A DNA stretch of 64,000 bases from Loripinus fragilis (Eukaryota; Mollusca; Bivalvia; Lucinida; Lucinidae), in assembly GCA_964019695.1 (NCBI GenBank), contig OZ026515.1, positions 38,084,994 to 38,148,993 of the forward strand, given 5' to 3'. Shown in pieces: positions 1 to 12,057 of the stretch (its first letter is position 1; each line of letters opens with the position of its first letter). A program made the translations under genes and the position numbers. A model generated the notes under the pieces. The model was given only the letters and a program-made list of their open reading frames with translations, was not told the origin of the DNA and searched no databases.

Positions 1-1192
1 TTGCTGTTCGTATACACAAAGCTTTAAATTTCGGACATACCGACATATAGGTCTACTACGATAGCGCGCAGTATGTTTTTTTAACTAGCACTAATATATT
101 AGAAGGTATTTTGAACTACTCATCTCAAAATAAGGCAGCAGACGACAAAACAAAATGCAAATTTTGAGTCATTTCAGTAGCAAGTAGCGAAGGCTCAGAT
201 GAGACTGCATGATGAGAGACTCGCCTGGACTTTCTAAATTAAAGAACCAAGCCCTCTGAGGTGAGCTGGCACTGTTTTAAAATGTGTTAATCAATTATAA
301 ACCTGAAGTTAATAACATTGCAATTGCCGAATTTTCTTTAATCAGATTGTACTTTTTAATTATTCAAGTTTTACACTGTTTTAAGCTTAATCCAATCACA
401 TATTCATCATTGATTAGGTACCAAAAACTGTTTTTCACACCCTACCAATCACCAGCACGTGGCTGAAAGGCGGCTTTATGTACACAAAACCCGCGTCACG
501 AGAAAACGTATCTTCAGGGGTTAGCACTATAAGGACAAGTCCTGCATGTTCAGCTACAAAGACTGGGTTTCAATTTGAATTATGCGCATAGGAAGTTTAG
601 CTATGGTAGATTTTAGAGAGCGAACAACAAATGCGCTGATCAGACTGCTTGGATGCTCAGATCGGTCTCTACCTTTATTGTTTGCATGCAACAAAACTAG
701 ACTGTATGTTTTTTCAATGGGACCAGTGCTATTTGCGATAAGTTTGCAATGTGCTATTCCTGTAAGTAAACATCAAAAGAGGTGGGGTCGTAGTTACCAC
801 CTATTTCGGATGTTCATTTAGATACACTTTCATACTAAGACAAAGCTACCGTAAAGGAGGCTAACATGATTCCTGTTATTCCAATACAGCTTATAGGTTT
901 AATACATTAAGACCAGTGGCAGTCCAGCTGCCACCAAATGGGTTTTAAGTTACACTTATTGCTTTTATTTCTCGTACAATGTACTTCATCTACTGTAATT
1001 TGTAAGAGTGAACATTACCTGGGCAGTATACTGTATTTACCCATTTGTAATTGAACGCTTCTTCTATGGTTACATGTATTTAGGTGCAGAATTCGCCTAA
1101 GTTGTAACAAAACTTATCATTTTGCATTTGACATGATTAACGTACTTAGACAATTGCTAAAAACTATCCCATATACTATTATAAATAAACTA
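1..1192. other. no gene recognised
   Basis: AT-rich sequence with only short chance open frames, for example one at 582-821 with no recognisable motif, repeat or plausible splice context. I see no RNA gene or clear transposon end here. Confidence 0.6.
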
Positions 1193-1292
1193 AGGTACGA
1201 GTTGACTTAGGTACGGGTTGACTAAGGTACGAGTTGACCAAAAATGGGTACGAGTTGACTAAGGTACGAGTTGACTTAGGTACGAGTTGACC
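1193..1292. repeat. 16-17 bp minisatellite
   Basis: About six tandem units of GGTACGAGTTGACTWA, with spacer variants such as CCAAAAATG between some units. It lies in otherwise unique AT-rich DNA. Confidence 0.9.
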
Positions 1293-1685
1293 AGTACCCC
1301 ATCAGTTTATTACAAAATCTATAGTCTGCGCAGATTGACCTTAGACTGATTAATTTCACCAAAATCTTCATGATAATCAAGCGTTTTCATGAAGTACTCC
1401 GACCTCTGTCATGCTTTTACCAAAATTATAAAATAGTGACAATTTATTAATGCAAATGGACTGATCGCCTAGTGGTAACATGTAGTTAGCAACTTGATAC
1501 CGATCGCACATACCTGGATTAGTATCGATCGAGCCAGTAACTAAAGAAAGAAAGATTGAATCTTGGAAAAAACTTTTTTTTAAATAAAATTGTCAAATGT
1601 TGTCAAGATTGCTCTTTAATATTTTAAGTCATCTCGTGATTAACTTTTTATAAAAGTAAATTCATTATTCCTTATTCTAGGTTTG
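1293..1685. other. no gene recognised
   Basis: No coding or repeat signal that I can support. A weak A-box-like string (CGCCTAGTGGTAAC) near 1468 has no matching B box at the right distance. Confidence 0.5.
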
Positions 1686-1880
1686 ATAAACTCTTTCCTT
1701 GCCAGCAGCGACTTCTGTTGTCTGCTGATAACCTTTGCAAACAGTTTGGACTCAGGTCAGTGTCAACAAAACATAGGTCCTAATCTGGATACTGACTGTT
1801 TGCCACTCTGACAGTGATCCTAAAATAGTTTTTTTTGGAAAAGCTGATTTTTTTAGAAAAAAAATCAACAGGTGACAAAT
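1686..1880. mobile_element. family E inverted-repeat element (degenerate)
   Basis: Begins with the family E arm (CTCTTTCCTTGCCAGC..TGTCTGCTGATAACC) and continues through GCAAACAGTTTGGACTCAGG, the left half of the shared hairpin core. The opposite arm (AATCAACAGGTGACAAA) is decayed. No coding capacity, so it is a MITE-like non-autonomous element. Confidence 0.65.
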
Positions 1881-2085
1881 ACAAATTACAATTGAAATTA
1901 CTCAGCGTGAAGAGTTTATTACATGTGGGCTTATCGAAATCAGTCACTGTCCTACATGCGCTTTAGGTGCATTAAGGATCATTTACATATGCCAGTTTTA
2001 TATTAAAATATCCATATTTGAAATATATGAAAATAGACGAATGAACACTGGAATTAGAAGAAAGATATCTAAAAAAATTGTAATT

Positions 2086-2155
2086 GTACGGGATTCGAAC
2101 CCACATATTTTGGTTCCTAAGGACACAGAGTTATCCATTATGCTATTTAGGAATT
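2086..2155 (-). pseudogene. tRNA-like sequence (pseudo-tRNA or SINE head)
   Basis: The minus strand reads TAGCATAATGGATAACTCTG (A-box-like), then GGGTTCGAATCCC, a perfect B box and T-arm. The two acceptor arms do not pair and the anticodon stem is poor, so a functional tRNA is unlikely. The general layout recalls tRNA-Arg. Confidence 0.5.
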
Positions 2156-3796
2156 GTAGATAATCTCATTCAGATAAATGTACATAATATACTGAACAAA
2201 AGTGAAAATGCTACACCTGAATTGTTTGCCACCTATATACAAAATTATGCAAACCAAGAATGCAATTGAAAGTGAATCTTAATGTTCAAATACTGGGTAA
2301 TGCATAACAGTAAAAGTTTTACGGATGCTGTCACGAGGAAACACATGAAAGCCATTTAAATGTGACAGGGGTCCATTTTTTCAGGTTGCCAATTTGAACG
2401 GAAATCTAACACAATTTAGGCCTTCAGAAATCCACTACCTACGAGATCCGACTGCACGAAATGGTAGTCTAGACATGGGATAACCAGAAATGTGAAGGAC
2501 TTATCTTAAGTGTGTTTTGATCGTTTAGAAAAGCAATCTTAAAAAGCGGATTTTCCATCAAATTGCCAAGTTTAAAAATTTAACACTGAAATCTCCATAG
2601 GAAAATCAATATCTTGTTGCATCTTAGCATGAGGACATTACTAGTCGAGAAATGGTAGAAACAATGTGCTGAGAGTGAGAGGTCTACCAGATATGGCAAA
2701 AGAAAATTATTGAAAATCGTGATAAATCGAAGATTACCAAACATTTAATATTCCCTATTTGTTTTTGTCAAAGGGAGATAATTTTCAATATTTTACAAAT
2801 TTGCTAAATTCGAAATCGATTTCTGAGCTTGTTTCAAGTGATTAAGCAGTTTTCTTGTGTTTTTATGCAAGGCAATTAAGACCAATTTTGATAAGCATAA
2901 CAATTTTAATTTGCGCATGCGCAATCGCAAATTCCAGTGAATAAAGCTTTAAACACTTAAAGGAGCATAACTCATACATCAAACAAGACATATTGGTGGA
3001 GTTTCAACCTATCGTTTGCTGGATGTCTGGGCAACATTATTAAGCTTTAGTAAATACTTTTTGCCCAATACTTTCTCTTAAAATATAGATAAATGTAGTG
3101 TAGCGTTTTCACTTTTATTCGGTATATAAAGCACATTTTTTACGAAGAGTCATGAAGATGGGTGAAAGGTCATTAAATATTCATATGTCTCAGGTCAATT
3201 TTGACAAATAATAGCAAAGTCAGTGTTTTTTGGTTTTTCCTTATACTCAAAAAATAACCCTATATTTGACCCTTACAAAAAATTTATTTTTCAAATCTAT
3301 TTTAACATGGCTGACAATCAGTTGAATGCTAAACTGGTGATTAAACAATGGAATCTGTTCGCTAATGCTGCGTTGTTTGTGTATAAAATGTGAGAGGTCT
3401 GTTCTCAATATTTTGCATAGCTATAGCTAGGATATTGCATTTGCAGATTTGTAGGCTAATTTAGTCTCAAAATTCAGATTCTGCATGAAATCAATTATCA
3501 TCAAAAAGATAACAAAATATTCCACACAAAATTCAGTTTTTAAGTTCAGTTTTCCATTAAATGTGAACATGGCCTGTTCTTAATGCTCAACTTGTGTGCA
3601 ATTTTTCTGTTTGAAATAAAATCATTCAGCAGAAACCTTGTGAAAGAGAAAACAAGGTTCTATTTCTTTTTGTCCATTTAAATATGTTTGGTTGAAATAA
3701 TTCCTTCATAATTTAGGGCCAAGAAAACAAATGTGTGTGGTTCAGGTTACCTGACCTTCCCCTAATTTTTACCCCAATAGGCCCCTATCCTAAAAA
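2156..3796. other. no gene recognised
   Basis: AT-rich sequence with no supported exon, RNA gene or repeat end. Confidence 0.5.
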
Positions 3797-3862
3797 TTTT
3801 CTCCAAATTCTGAAGTTGGAAGAAATAAGCAGAACTCTTCCAACCTCAGAATTTGGAGAAAA
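3797..3862. repeat. inverted repeat, 27-nt arms
   Basis: The arms TTTTCTCCAAATTCTGA.. and ..TCAGAATTTGGAGAAAA pair with one mismatch around a 12-nt loop. An isolated hairpin that forces the open frame seen across it, and probably a MITE core. Confidence 0.8.
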
Positions 3863-3979
3863 ATACATATCAAAATGGTCATCTGAAATGGAAATCAAAA
3901 TTTCAATGCAATCAGTCTTTGGTATTGGAAGTGAAAGGATTAAAACAAAGCCATATCTTTAAAAATACACCCTTTTATT

Positions 3980-5240
3980 AGCTCACCTGAGCTGAAAGAT
4001 CAAGGTGAGGTATTGTGATCAGTCTTTGTCCGGCAACCTGCGTGCATCCCTCGTCCGTAACCTTTTTCTTTAAACAATATCTCCTCCTGAACCACTGGTT
4101 CAAATTTCATATAACTTCACATGAATATTCCCCATGATGCCCTCTTTCAAAATTGCATAAATGGTTCCGCTCCACTGAACAGGACGGCCGCCAGAGCTAA
4201 AAAAATATCTTTTAAACAACATCTCCTCCTAAATCACTGGTCCAAATTTCATATTACTTCACATGAATGTTCCCCATGATACCCTCTTTTAAAATTGCTT
4301 AAATTGTTGGGCTCCATTGAACAGGAGGGCCGCAAGAGCTCAAGATAAGAAGTCTTTCAAAAGACATCTCCTGAACCACTGGTCCAACTTCAAAATAATT
4401 CCACAGAATTGTTCCTCTTGATACCCTCTACCAAAATATTGCAAACATGTTTTCACTCTGCGGAACGAAATGGTCGCCAAAGCTCCAGATAAGAAATATC
4501 TTCAAAAGGCATCTCCTCCTGATCCATTAGTCCAAATTCAAAATAATTTCACAGAATTGTTCCTCATAATACCCTCTACCAACATTGCACAAATGGTTCT
4601 GCTCCACTGAACAAAAGGCTGCGTGAGCTCCAGATAAGAAATATCTTTAAACAACATCTCCTGAACCACTGGTCCAAATTTAAAATTATTTTACAGAATT
4701 GTTCCTCTTGATACCCTCTACCAAAAGCGAGAAATGGTTCCGTTCAGTTGAACAAAAGGGTGGCCAGAGCTCCAGATTAGAAATATCTTTAAAAGGCATC
4801 TCCTCCTAAACCACTGGTCCAAATTCAAAATAATTTCACAGAATTGTTCCTCATAATACCCTGTACCAAAATTTCACAAATTGTTCTGCTCTGCTGAACA
4901 AAAGATCGGCCAAAGCTCCAGGTAAGAAATATATTTAAACGACTGCTCCTCCTGAACCACTGGTCCAAATTCAAAACTATTTCACAGAATTTTTACTCAT
5001 GATGCCTTCTACCATATTCCACAAATGGTTCTGCTCCACGGAACAAGGGGGCTGCCAGACCTCTAGATAAGAAATGTGTTTTAATGACATTTCCTCCTGA
5101 ACCACTGGTCCAAATTCAAAATTATTTAACAGAATTGTTCCATATAATGCCCTTTACCAAAATTGCACAAAAAGGTTCCGCTCCACTGAACAAAAGGGCC
5201 GCCAGAGCGCCAGATATGAAATATCTTTAAACGACATTAA
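3980..5240. mobile_element. element with ~153-bp internal tandem repeats
   Basis: Opens with AGCTCACCTGAGC and a near-complement AAGGTGAG, a terminal hairpin typical of bivalve repeats, then TTTGTCCGGCAACC. About eight diverged tandem units of roughly 153 bp follow, each with CTCCTCCTGAACCACTGGTC, AATTGTTCCTC, CTCCACTGAACA and CCAGATAAGAAATATC. There is no coding capacity. The architecture (short ends plus a tandem core of about 160 bp) resembles the mollusc pearl/CvA non-autonomous elements, usually linked to Helentrons. That link is inference. Confidence 0.75.
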
Positions 5241-5249
5241 AGGCGAATG

Positions 5250-5310
5250 ATGTCTGTCGAGACGGTTCTTTTGAGTACCCACAGCATATGTTTTCGCTTA
5301 CAGGAGCATG
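5250..5310. mobile_element. half of a family H element
   Basis: Contains GAGACGGTTCTTTTGAGTAC followed by CCACAGCATATGTTTTCGC, the right arm of family H. The left arm is absent. Confidence 0.65.
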
Positions 5311-5807
5311 AAATGCTCAAAGTCAGCTATTGGGATCAGTCAATGTCCAGGCGGTCATACCTTCCAAAAATGCTTTAAAAGTCAACTCCCATACCGCTCC
5401 ACCAATTTTAAGTAAAATTCACAGGGATTATGATCATAAAAGAAATTTGTTCCATCAAGATCAAAACCATTTTTATGGAAATACATTATCTATTGTAGAG
5501 GAACAGAGGGTATAATTAAGTAATTGCATGCATGATCATGTGATCCATATGGAAGAAAAAATGGAATTTAAACGGTTGCGTTTTTTATTGGGTTGAAGTG
5601 TATATTGTTTTATTGTGCGAAATGAAGAGTGAGTGATTCGATTTAGATGACCTTGACCTAATTTTCAATTTCACTTTCTTATAAATACTGTCAAATCAGC
5701 CTCACATACACTGTCTTCTGAAACAGTGGGTTATTAACCAAAATTAGTACAAACTTCTATAGTTACATCAGGAGGGGTGGGGGGAGGGGAAGTGTTGATT
5801 TTATTTT
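5311..5807. other. no gene recognised
   Basis: Unique AT-rich DNA with a short G-rich tract near 5770. Nothing supportable as a gene. Confidence 0.5.
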
Positions 5808-5870
5808 AGATGTGGTACTTGATTGTATCGATTCCTGCTATTTGCCACCTTTCTTGCTTTGGTTACCTTG
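5808..5870 (+). repeat. tail fragment of the GKGL dispersed repeat
   Basis: ATGTGGTACTTGATTGTATC and GATTCCTGCTATTTGCC match the 3' part of the copies at 57000-57180 and 60110-60330. The frame reads WYLIVSIPAIC. Confidence 0.65.
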
Positions 5871-6006
5871 ATCTTATTTACATGGGCATTTTGTATTATA
5901 CAAGACCAAAACATGAACATTACTCAAAACACCGCCAACACTATCATATTTTAATGGTCTTCGAACGCTTAGCTCGTTTTATAGGTTACACCTATTTATT
6001 TCATAT

Positions 6007-6079
6007 TAAACAAGTTGAGGAAAAGAGATAAAATGCTAGGCTTTCCGAGCATTTTATCTCTTTTTCGCAACAAGTTTAA
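6007..6079. repeat. inverted repeat, 32-nt arms
   Basis: The left arm TTAAACAAGTTGAGG..AAAATGCT and right arm AGCATTTTATCTC..CAAGTTTAA pair almost fully around a 9-nt loop. Confidence 0.85.
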
Positions 6080-6291
6080 CAAATTCAATAATACAGGAGC
6101 GCGAATGTTTGATTCTGTTTGTCATATGACTATCAAATTATTTTGTAATCACGTTTTTATTATTATTATTTTGATACGAAAATGTCAAGATTTTGCTATA
6201 TTCGCAGCGCTTTAATGATGTTACTGAAATTGCATTTTATTGCATGGCGTTATATCACTCCCAGAAGTGGCATCATATGATAAATGGCAGT

Positions 6292-6480
6292 TAAATCTTT
6301 GCATGCAGGTAACTTTCATGCTTTTGTTGCTGCCATCTGGCATTCTTGGCAAAATTAAAAAAATTCAAAAAATTGTTTCAGGAACACTATCAGAGTGTCA
6401 AATGGTTTGGATTTATGTTGGTCCTGATCTGGGTCCAAACTGTATGCAAAGTTGTCTGCTAGCAAGGAAAGAGATAAGTT
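6292..6480. mobile_element. family E inverted-repeat element
   Basis: The arms AAATCTTTGCATGCAGGTAA and GCTAGCAAGGAAAGAGATAA match family E. The centre carries GTGTCAAATGGTTTGGA and TGATCTGGGTCCAAACTG, a diverged form of the shared hairpin core. Non-coding. Confidence 0.75.
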
Positions 6481-6613
6481 TACCTTTGAATAAATTCATT
6501 TGTTGTTGGGCATCTCATGGTACTAATTTTTAAAATTGGGAAGATGGTGCCTGAAATTTAGAGTAAAAATTTAGTTTTATCTGTGAAAGGTTGTATGTAT
6601 AAACATAACCTCA

Positions 6614-6820
6614 GGTAGGGAGCGCAGTGGCTCAGTGGTAGAGTGCTTGACTCGAGACTGAAGTGCCGTGGGTTCCAGCCTCACCAGCATCACTTCGTTG
6701 TGTCCTTGAGCAAGATGCATTAATCCTAGCTTAGTACTGGTTCATTCCAGGGAGACTCGTCCCTACATAACTGAAATATTGTTGATGGGACATAAAAAAT
6801 CAAATCAAACAAAAAGCATA
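6614..6820 (+). mobile_element. SINE S1, tRNA-headed
   Basis: The head has an A box GTGGCTCAGTGGTAGAG and a B-box region GGGTTCCAGCCTC. The body contains GTGTCCTTGAGCAAGA and CTTAGTACTGGTTC, ending GGGACATAAAAAATCAAATC. This is the same layout as the copies at 7243, 28918 and 24400, so a tRNA-derived SINE retroposed by an unseen LINE. Confidence 0.85.
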
Positions 6821-6860
6821 ACCTCAGGGAGTAGAGCTCCAGGTACTGAGAATATTCAGA

Positions 6861-7074
6861 TACGATAAATGTTTTAAAATTTCGAACACTTCTCTTTCTG
6901 ATCTCAAATAAAATGTTGGAAATCAGGGCTGGAAATAACAAATTGCTTGCCAGAATAGCTAAAAAGATAAACCCTGATAAGACAGCTTCTTCAGAAGCAG
7001 TCTGATCTGGGTCTGCCCTGTTTGTTAAGGTTTTTGGCAGTGTTTGACGAGTATTTGAAATTTTAGTACTTTAC
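6861..7074. mobile_element. family C inverted-repeat element
   Basis: The ends TACGATAAATGTTTTAAAAT and TGAAATTTTAGTACTTTAC are imperfect inverted copies. The centre is the hairpin CAGCTTCTTCAGAAGCAGTC, followed by TGATCTGGGTCTGCCCTG. No open frame of interest. Confidence 0.8.
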
Positions 7075-7242
7075 TGGAACCATATCATTTGATCCAAACA
7101 AAAAAAGACCTTGGTCTGGGGAGTGGTGCAAGATTCAGTGGATAATATTGCAGAATGGAGAGAAAACAGGCTATTTACCTTAAGTTAAAAGACCAAGTCC
7201 TCCATTTTTACTAGCAGTACATAATAAATGTCTAAAAAAAGC

Positions 7243-7445
7243 GGCAGGTAGGAAGTGCAGTGGCTCAGTGGTAGAGTGCTTGACTCAAGACCGAGGGGCT
7301 GCGGGTTTGAGCCTCAATGGCGTCACTGCATTGTGTCCTTGAGCAAGACACATTAATCCTAGCTTAGTACTGGTTCAACCCAGAAAGACCCATCCCTACA
7401 TAACTGAAAGATTGTTGATGGGATGTAAAGAATCAAATCAAACAA
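7243..7445 (+). mobile_element. SINE S1, tRNA-headed
   Basis: The A box GTGGCTCAGTGGTAGAG and B-box region GCGGGTTTGAGCCTC are followed by the S1 body, ending GGGATGTAAAGAATCAAATC. It directly abuts the family A element that follows. Confidence 0.85.
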
Positions 7446-7676
7446 GCCGGGACACAAGATTTCCAAGAATGTGGTATGTGCGACCAGCAAAGCCTCAGAC
7501 CTGCCTGTGCATACGTGCAGACTGATCAGAGCCTTTGCTAGTCGCTTGAATATTCTATGAGTGTTAAGCTACTGACTGGAAATCATTTGGAGTTTATAAG
7601 CTTAAAATTAGACTGTACAGGCTCTCCTGAGTCTACACTTGTCAAAATACCACATTGTTGGAAATCACATGCTCAT
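7446..7676. mobile_element. family A inverted-repeat element
   Basis: The left end ..ACACAAGATTTCCAAGAATG and right end CACATTGTTGGAAATCACAT are inverted copies. The core holds CAGACCTGCCTGTGCATACG and CAGACTGATCAGAGCC, the family A version of the shared hairpin. Confidence 0.75.
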
Positions 7677-9255
7677 TATTATTGGTTTCAGCAAGACTAG
7701 AGTAAAATTCATAGAATTATGGATACAGCTATTCAAATTGAGTGAAATAATAAATACTTTCTAATCCATCAGTGTTAGAATGTTTAGGGTACTCAATATA
7801 ACTGTCTCATTGAGGCGGTTGTGAGCAAGTGCGGTATTAGTATGAAAGTGGTCCATAATTGTTGCTCATTCACATTATCAAAGAAGTATATCTCTAATAG
7901 CTAAAACAATGAAGCCCACAGCTTCTATATTTAGTATGTAGCAATGCACAGTAGACGCCCTGTGTAAATCCCACCAACAATGCCCCTGGGTTCCAATTGG
8001 CCATGCCCTCTCATAGACTCATAATAACCCTTCTCTGAAATCATGAAGTCAACAGCTCAGGTGAGTGGTATAGGCGAGTCGAGCCTCTTGTTTTAGTACC
8101 CACAGCATTGGTTCTGGTTTTAGAAATTAGATATTTTTTTAATTACACACTCTTATTTACGGGCCTGTGAATTATGTGAAACAAAACAATACTCGGGCTA
8201 GACTGCTCAATGGCACATAGCTATTAGGGCTCATTTTTTTTTTGTATCATCCCTTTTGCACCATTAGTTGCCTAATGTGCAAAAAGCCTAGTGACCTCAT
8301 AGAATACATATCATGAATATCAAATTTTACATGTCTGTTCTGGGGGGGGGGGGGGGGGGGGGCATTTGTTCAAAATTAGCATACCATACTTAGTAGGTCC
8401 AAATAACACGGTTAGGAACCTTCATAAACAGAGCTGAGGCTCTGAAATGGAAATCTTATGAGGGTCTTTCCGGCTCTGAATATGGAGACTGAAAAAAAAT
8501 AGCCGAAAAACAGTTAGTTTTTTTCGATGCTTTTATGGTGTAAAATAGCTAAAAAGGAGAATGTGGTACTCAGCTCTGGTCTTTTAACTTCTTATTGAAG
8601 CTGATGCGAGCAGCAAATTGTTTAACCCTTCCACTATGACAAATTTTGAAAAATTGCAAGCCATTACATATAAATCTTAGGTCATTGTACGGGCACCGCA
8701 TGCTGACCCTCAGGTCAATTCAAATTTTAGGTATTCTTTTGGGCACAAAGTTGATCGTAAGAGGCTGCGAAGATGGCATGATGACTGCACAATTTCCAAA
8801 CGATCTCTATTCCCATATTGTTTTGCCCCCGTCTGTCACCAAAAACTTGTACAATAAATCACATGATGCTCGTATACAATAAAAACACTTACGCCGTAGC
8901 CACCTACAATGCCTGAGAAATGTAACCCAGGTATTAAAAATATACAGAACAGCTAGGCCCTGAAAAGACGCCATGCTCATTAGTTATCAACTTGTCTGGG
9001 TCTTCACTGTTTTCCATAATCACTTTGAAGGATGCTTGGTATTAATATTTTAAAGTTGCAAATTATGATCAGCTTATTCATCTGAAACTGACTGATATGC
9101 AGCTGTGTTATTTTACAAATGCAGAAAATATTCTGTGTCACGTTTAGATAAAGGTTAACAATACTTGTATACTGTTGTTTTTAAATGTTTTGTAGAGTAT
9201 ATTTACTTCAGTTCTGTGATACGTGTACTATAAATATCTTCGTTTATCTTTGGAT
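7677..9255. other. no gene recognised; poly-G tract
   Basis: Contains a 21-nt G run at 8342-8362 and a decayed family H half near 8090-8160. The open frame at 8646-8882 has no recognisable motif or splice context. Confidence 0.5.
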
Positions 9256-9472
9256 ACGGTAGATGTTCTAAAATTTCTAACAGTAGTTGCCTGCCAAAAA
9301 AGCTTAGACAAACAGGGCAGACTCAGATCAGACTGCTTCTGATGAAGCAGTCTGATCAGGGTCTTCCCTGTTTGCTCTCTTACAAGCATTTGGTGAGTTC
9401 CAGTCCAAGTAACCAACAGTTTTTTGAGAACAGAAAGAGTAAAGTGTGCACAATTTTAGAACATTTACCGTA
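9256..9472. mobile_element. family C inverted-repeat element
   Basis: TACGGTAGATGTTCTAAAAT at the left and TTTTAGAACATTTACCGTA at the right form terminal inverted repeats. The central hairpin is CAGACTGCTTCTGATGAAGC / CAGTCTG, flanked by CAAACAGGGCAGACTC and GGGTCTTCCCTGTTTG. Confidence 0.85.
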
Positions 9473-9539
9473 GTATTGAAACTGTAGACGAATCTACAGT
9501 GAGGCTGCACAAATGTTGTCCAATCTGTAAGCCTTGCCA

Positions 9540-9705
9540 GGAGGAAGTCTGTTTTTGTTTCATGCCAAAAGAAAAGTACAGACCAGCCTGCACATCTGGA
9601 CAGGATGACTCAATTGTTCACTCAATGGTGTAGCTAGTCTCTGTAGTTGAGCAGGCTGGACTGAGGTTACCTAGTCGCAAATGCCAAAGACAGGTTTTCT
9701 CATGA
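9540..9705. mobile_element. family B element, one end missing
   Basis: Contains CAGACCAGCCTGCACATCTG, CTCTGTAGTTGAGCAGGCTG and the terminal AAGACAGGTTTTCTCATGAC. The opposite terminal repeat is not seen. Confidence 0.65.
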
Positions 9706-9742
9706 CATGGCAGATGTTTTTTGCCACGCCTGACCCCTGACT

Positions 9743-9958
9743 AGGTTATAAAACTTTTTTCATGCTCAACTGAGCTGAGCATAAACCTTAAACTGCTCGT
9801 AAAAACTAAAATGCTGAAAACCACTGATTTTTCTTGATTTTAAACTCTCAGATGTTGTATTTATCCTGCTCATAAAAGTTACAATGCCATTTAACATTTA
9901 TGAGCAGGATAAATGTCTAGCTCAGTTGAGTTGAGCATGAAAAAAGTTTTATAACCTT
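9743..9958. mobile_element. family J inverted-repeat element
   Basis: The ends AGGTTATAAAACTTTTTTCA and AAAAAGTTTTATAACCTT are inverted copies, with sub-terminal CTCAACTGAGCTGAGC / GCTCAGTTGAG and an inner stem TTTATCCTGCTCATAAA / TTTATGAGCAGGATAAA. Confidence 0.85.
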
Positions 9959-10043
9959 GAGGCCAGTTTTAGCATGGCTGATTGAGGGATGCAAGTTGCC
10001 ATTTGTTGATTTATATCTGAAGTCCTTTGTTACTCAGAAACCC

Positions 10044-10214
10044 ATTCACCACATCTACATTAATTACTGGTTCCCAGTTAACAGGTGGTCAATATTGGAA
10101 AAGCAGGTAACCAATACCCTCCCCCCAATACCAGGTATATAGACAGTATTGGGGGTTTTCCAATATTGATCACCTGCAAACCAGGAACCAGCAATTGATG
10201 TAGATATGGTGAAT
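10044..10214. repeat. long hairpin, ~170 bp
   Basis: ATTCACCACATCTACATTAA..TACTGGTTCC pairs with GGAACCAG..TGTAGATATGGTGAAT. Inner stems such as GGTGGTCAATATTGGAAAA / TTTTCCAATATTGATCACC continue to a small loop. A non-coding foldback element. Confidence 0.85.
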
Positions 10215-10620
10215 AAGAATGGTGACCCACAGGTTCTTCAGAACATGTATTCCGAGGCTGTTTGCATGGGTGAATGTTCAAAATTGCCGAAATCCTGAAC
10301 TCTTAAAGCTTGCAATATACCTACAGAATTTTTTTTGATGGGCAATAATCTTCAGATAAAATATAAATAAATCCGAGAAGCTTTTATAATCTCCTGAAGT
10401 CAGTATTTCGAGGAAAATCAGCCTCAAAATCCTGAGTTCGGAAAAATCTTGTAAACCTTTCACCCATGTTGTTTGGTATTGACATTGAGCATTGTTTGAG
10501 GAGGTACAACCCCTCTCCCCCAACCCCTCGGGGCTATTTATTGCTTCAAGAGCCTACTGGTGTTCTCTGGTGGTTCATTACTTGACACAGGGCATGATAC
10601 AATGAGGGTAAAATCGTATG

Positions 10621-10871
10621 TTAACTCTTTGCATGCTATGTAATATTTCATGCTTTTGTTGTTGTCTGCTGACTTTTCAAAATTAACTTTTTCAAAAAAC
10701 TCTTTCAGGAAGACTACCAGAGTGTCTAAAGGTTTGGATCCAGATCAGGAGAGACATTCTGTCTGTCCAGATCATGACAGACAGAACATCAGTTTTGATC
10801 TTGGTCCAAACTGTTTGCAAAGGTTAATATCAGCAGATGACAAAAGTCACCGCTAGCATGGAAAGAGTTAA
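10621..10871. mobile_element. family E inverted-repeat element, near full length
   Basis: The ends TTAACTCTTTGCATGCTATG and CTAGCATGGAAAGAGTTAA are inverted copies. The centre has GTTTGGATCCAGATCAGG and TTGGTCCAAACTGTTTGC, plus an additional inner palindrome around GACAGACAGAA. Confidence 0.85.
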
Positions 10872-11157
10872 ACAGCCATGCTGACCTTTCTAGTGGGGCA
10901 AGAGAACAATATTTTGGTCTTAAGCCTTCATCTATGTCCATACTCTGTGGGTGTGAGATGGGAAGTCTCTGACAAGACTGTCCATAAAAGCAGTCTTGTC
11001 TTAGCATTTGCTTGTCTCCTATGCAGTAAGTAAGAAAATATGAGCTGGCTCAAATAGTTTTACAATCTTAATTGTCTTTTAAAAATGCTGCCAAGATTTA
11101 TAAGAGCATCAATGTTGGAAGAGGACCTTCATGCATTATAAAACAGAAAAACTGTGA

Positions 11158-11364
11158 GCAGCAGAGCCCAGTGGCTCAGTTGGTAGAATGTTAGACTGGG
11201 GATGGAAGGTTGCTAGTTTGAGACTTGCCAGAGTCACTGAGTTGTGTCCTTGAGCCAGAAACCTTATTCACTGCTTAGTACTGGCTCGACCCAGAAAGGC
11301 AGGAAATCATACCAACATAATTGAAAAATTGTTGACTAGGATGTAAAGCATCAACAGAAACAAA
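11158..11364 (+). mobile_element. SINE S1, divergent copy
   Basis: The head AGTGGCTCAGTTGGTAGAAT followed by the S1 body (GTGTCCTTGAGCCAGA, CTTAGTACTGGCTC) and the tail GATGTAAAGCATCAACAG identify it. It has more substitutions than the other copies. Confidence 0.75.
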
Positions 11365-11513
11365 ATATTGATGAACTGGATCAGCCTGTTTATCTTAGCA
11401 CTGCAGATTAGCATTTCATTATTCAGCAGTATACTTTATATTGAACCTGTCAAGGCACACTGAAGGCACTACATGTATTAAGAATAAACAATTTGATAGA
11501 ATAACTTGTAATT

Positions 11514-11677
11514 AACTTTTTACTTGCTAGTGTCTTCTGCTGATTAAATTTTGGGCCTGATCTGGATCCAAACTGTTTGACACTGATAAGATTCCTGAAA
11601 GAATTAAAAAATAATTTTGAAAAAAAAATCAGCATATGACTAAATTCATGAAAACATGCCTAGCATGCAGAGATAAG
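11514..11677. mobile_element. family E element, truncated
   Basis: TAACTTTTTACTTGCTAGTG at the left and CCTAGCATGCAGAGATAAG at the right. Only the right half of the hairpin core (GATCTGGATCCAAACTG) remains. Confidence 0.65.
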
Positions 11678-11708
11678 CCTTAACACGAGCCTAGTGTCCT
11701 TTTTGTGG

Positions 11709-11785
11709 GACATAGGCAAACAGAGAAGACCCAGATCAGACGCCACAGAACACGGCATCTGATCAGGGTCTCCGATGTCTACTTA
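11709..11785. repeat. isolated copy of the shared hairpin core
   Basis: GCAAACAGAGAAGACCCAG and CATCTGATCAGGGTCTCC bracket a short stem. No family ends are recognisable around it. Confidence 0.55.
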
Positions 11786-12057
11786 CAGAATGTTATGTTA
11801 AAATTTAAATGAAAATGAAAAATTCCACCCATCAACCCTTAAAACAGATATGGACTGGTCCAATTGATAAGAGTGAGAAATTCCATTAGGCTTAAATGGG
11901 TTAATAGTTGGCATAAGCTTGAAAGGACCTTTTCTTGTAGTGATGCTCATTTTTTACTAATACAGTGTAGTCTCATAGTGCTTTACATGGGGTCCAGAAG
12001 AATGATTGGGCTTCTGATGTACGGTCTCATTAAGGGATGAAGATTTTACATGGCAAT

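Noticed and set aside
582..821. 79-codon open frame
   Set aside because: No recognisable domain, no splice context, AT-rich chance frame.
8646..8882. 78-codon open frame
   Set aside because: No motif, no neighbouring exon, composition like the surrounding non-coding DNA.
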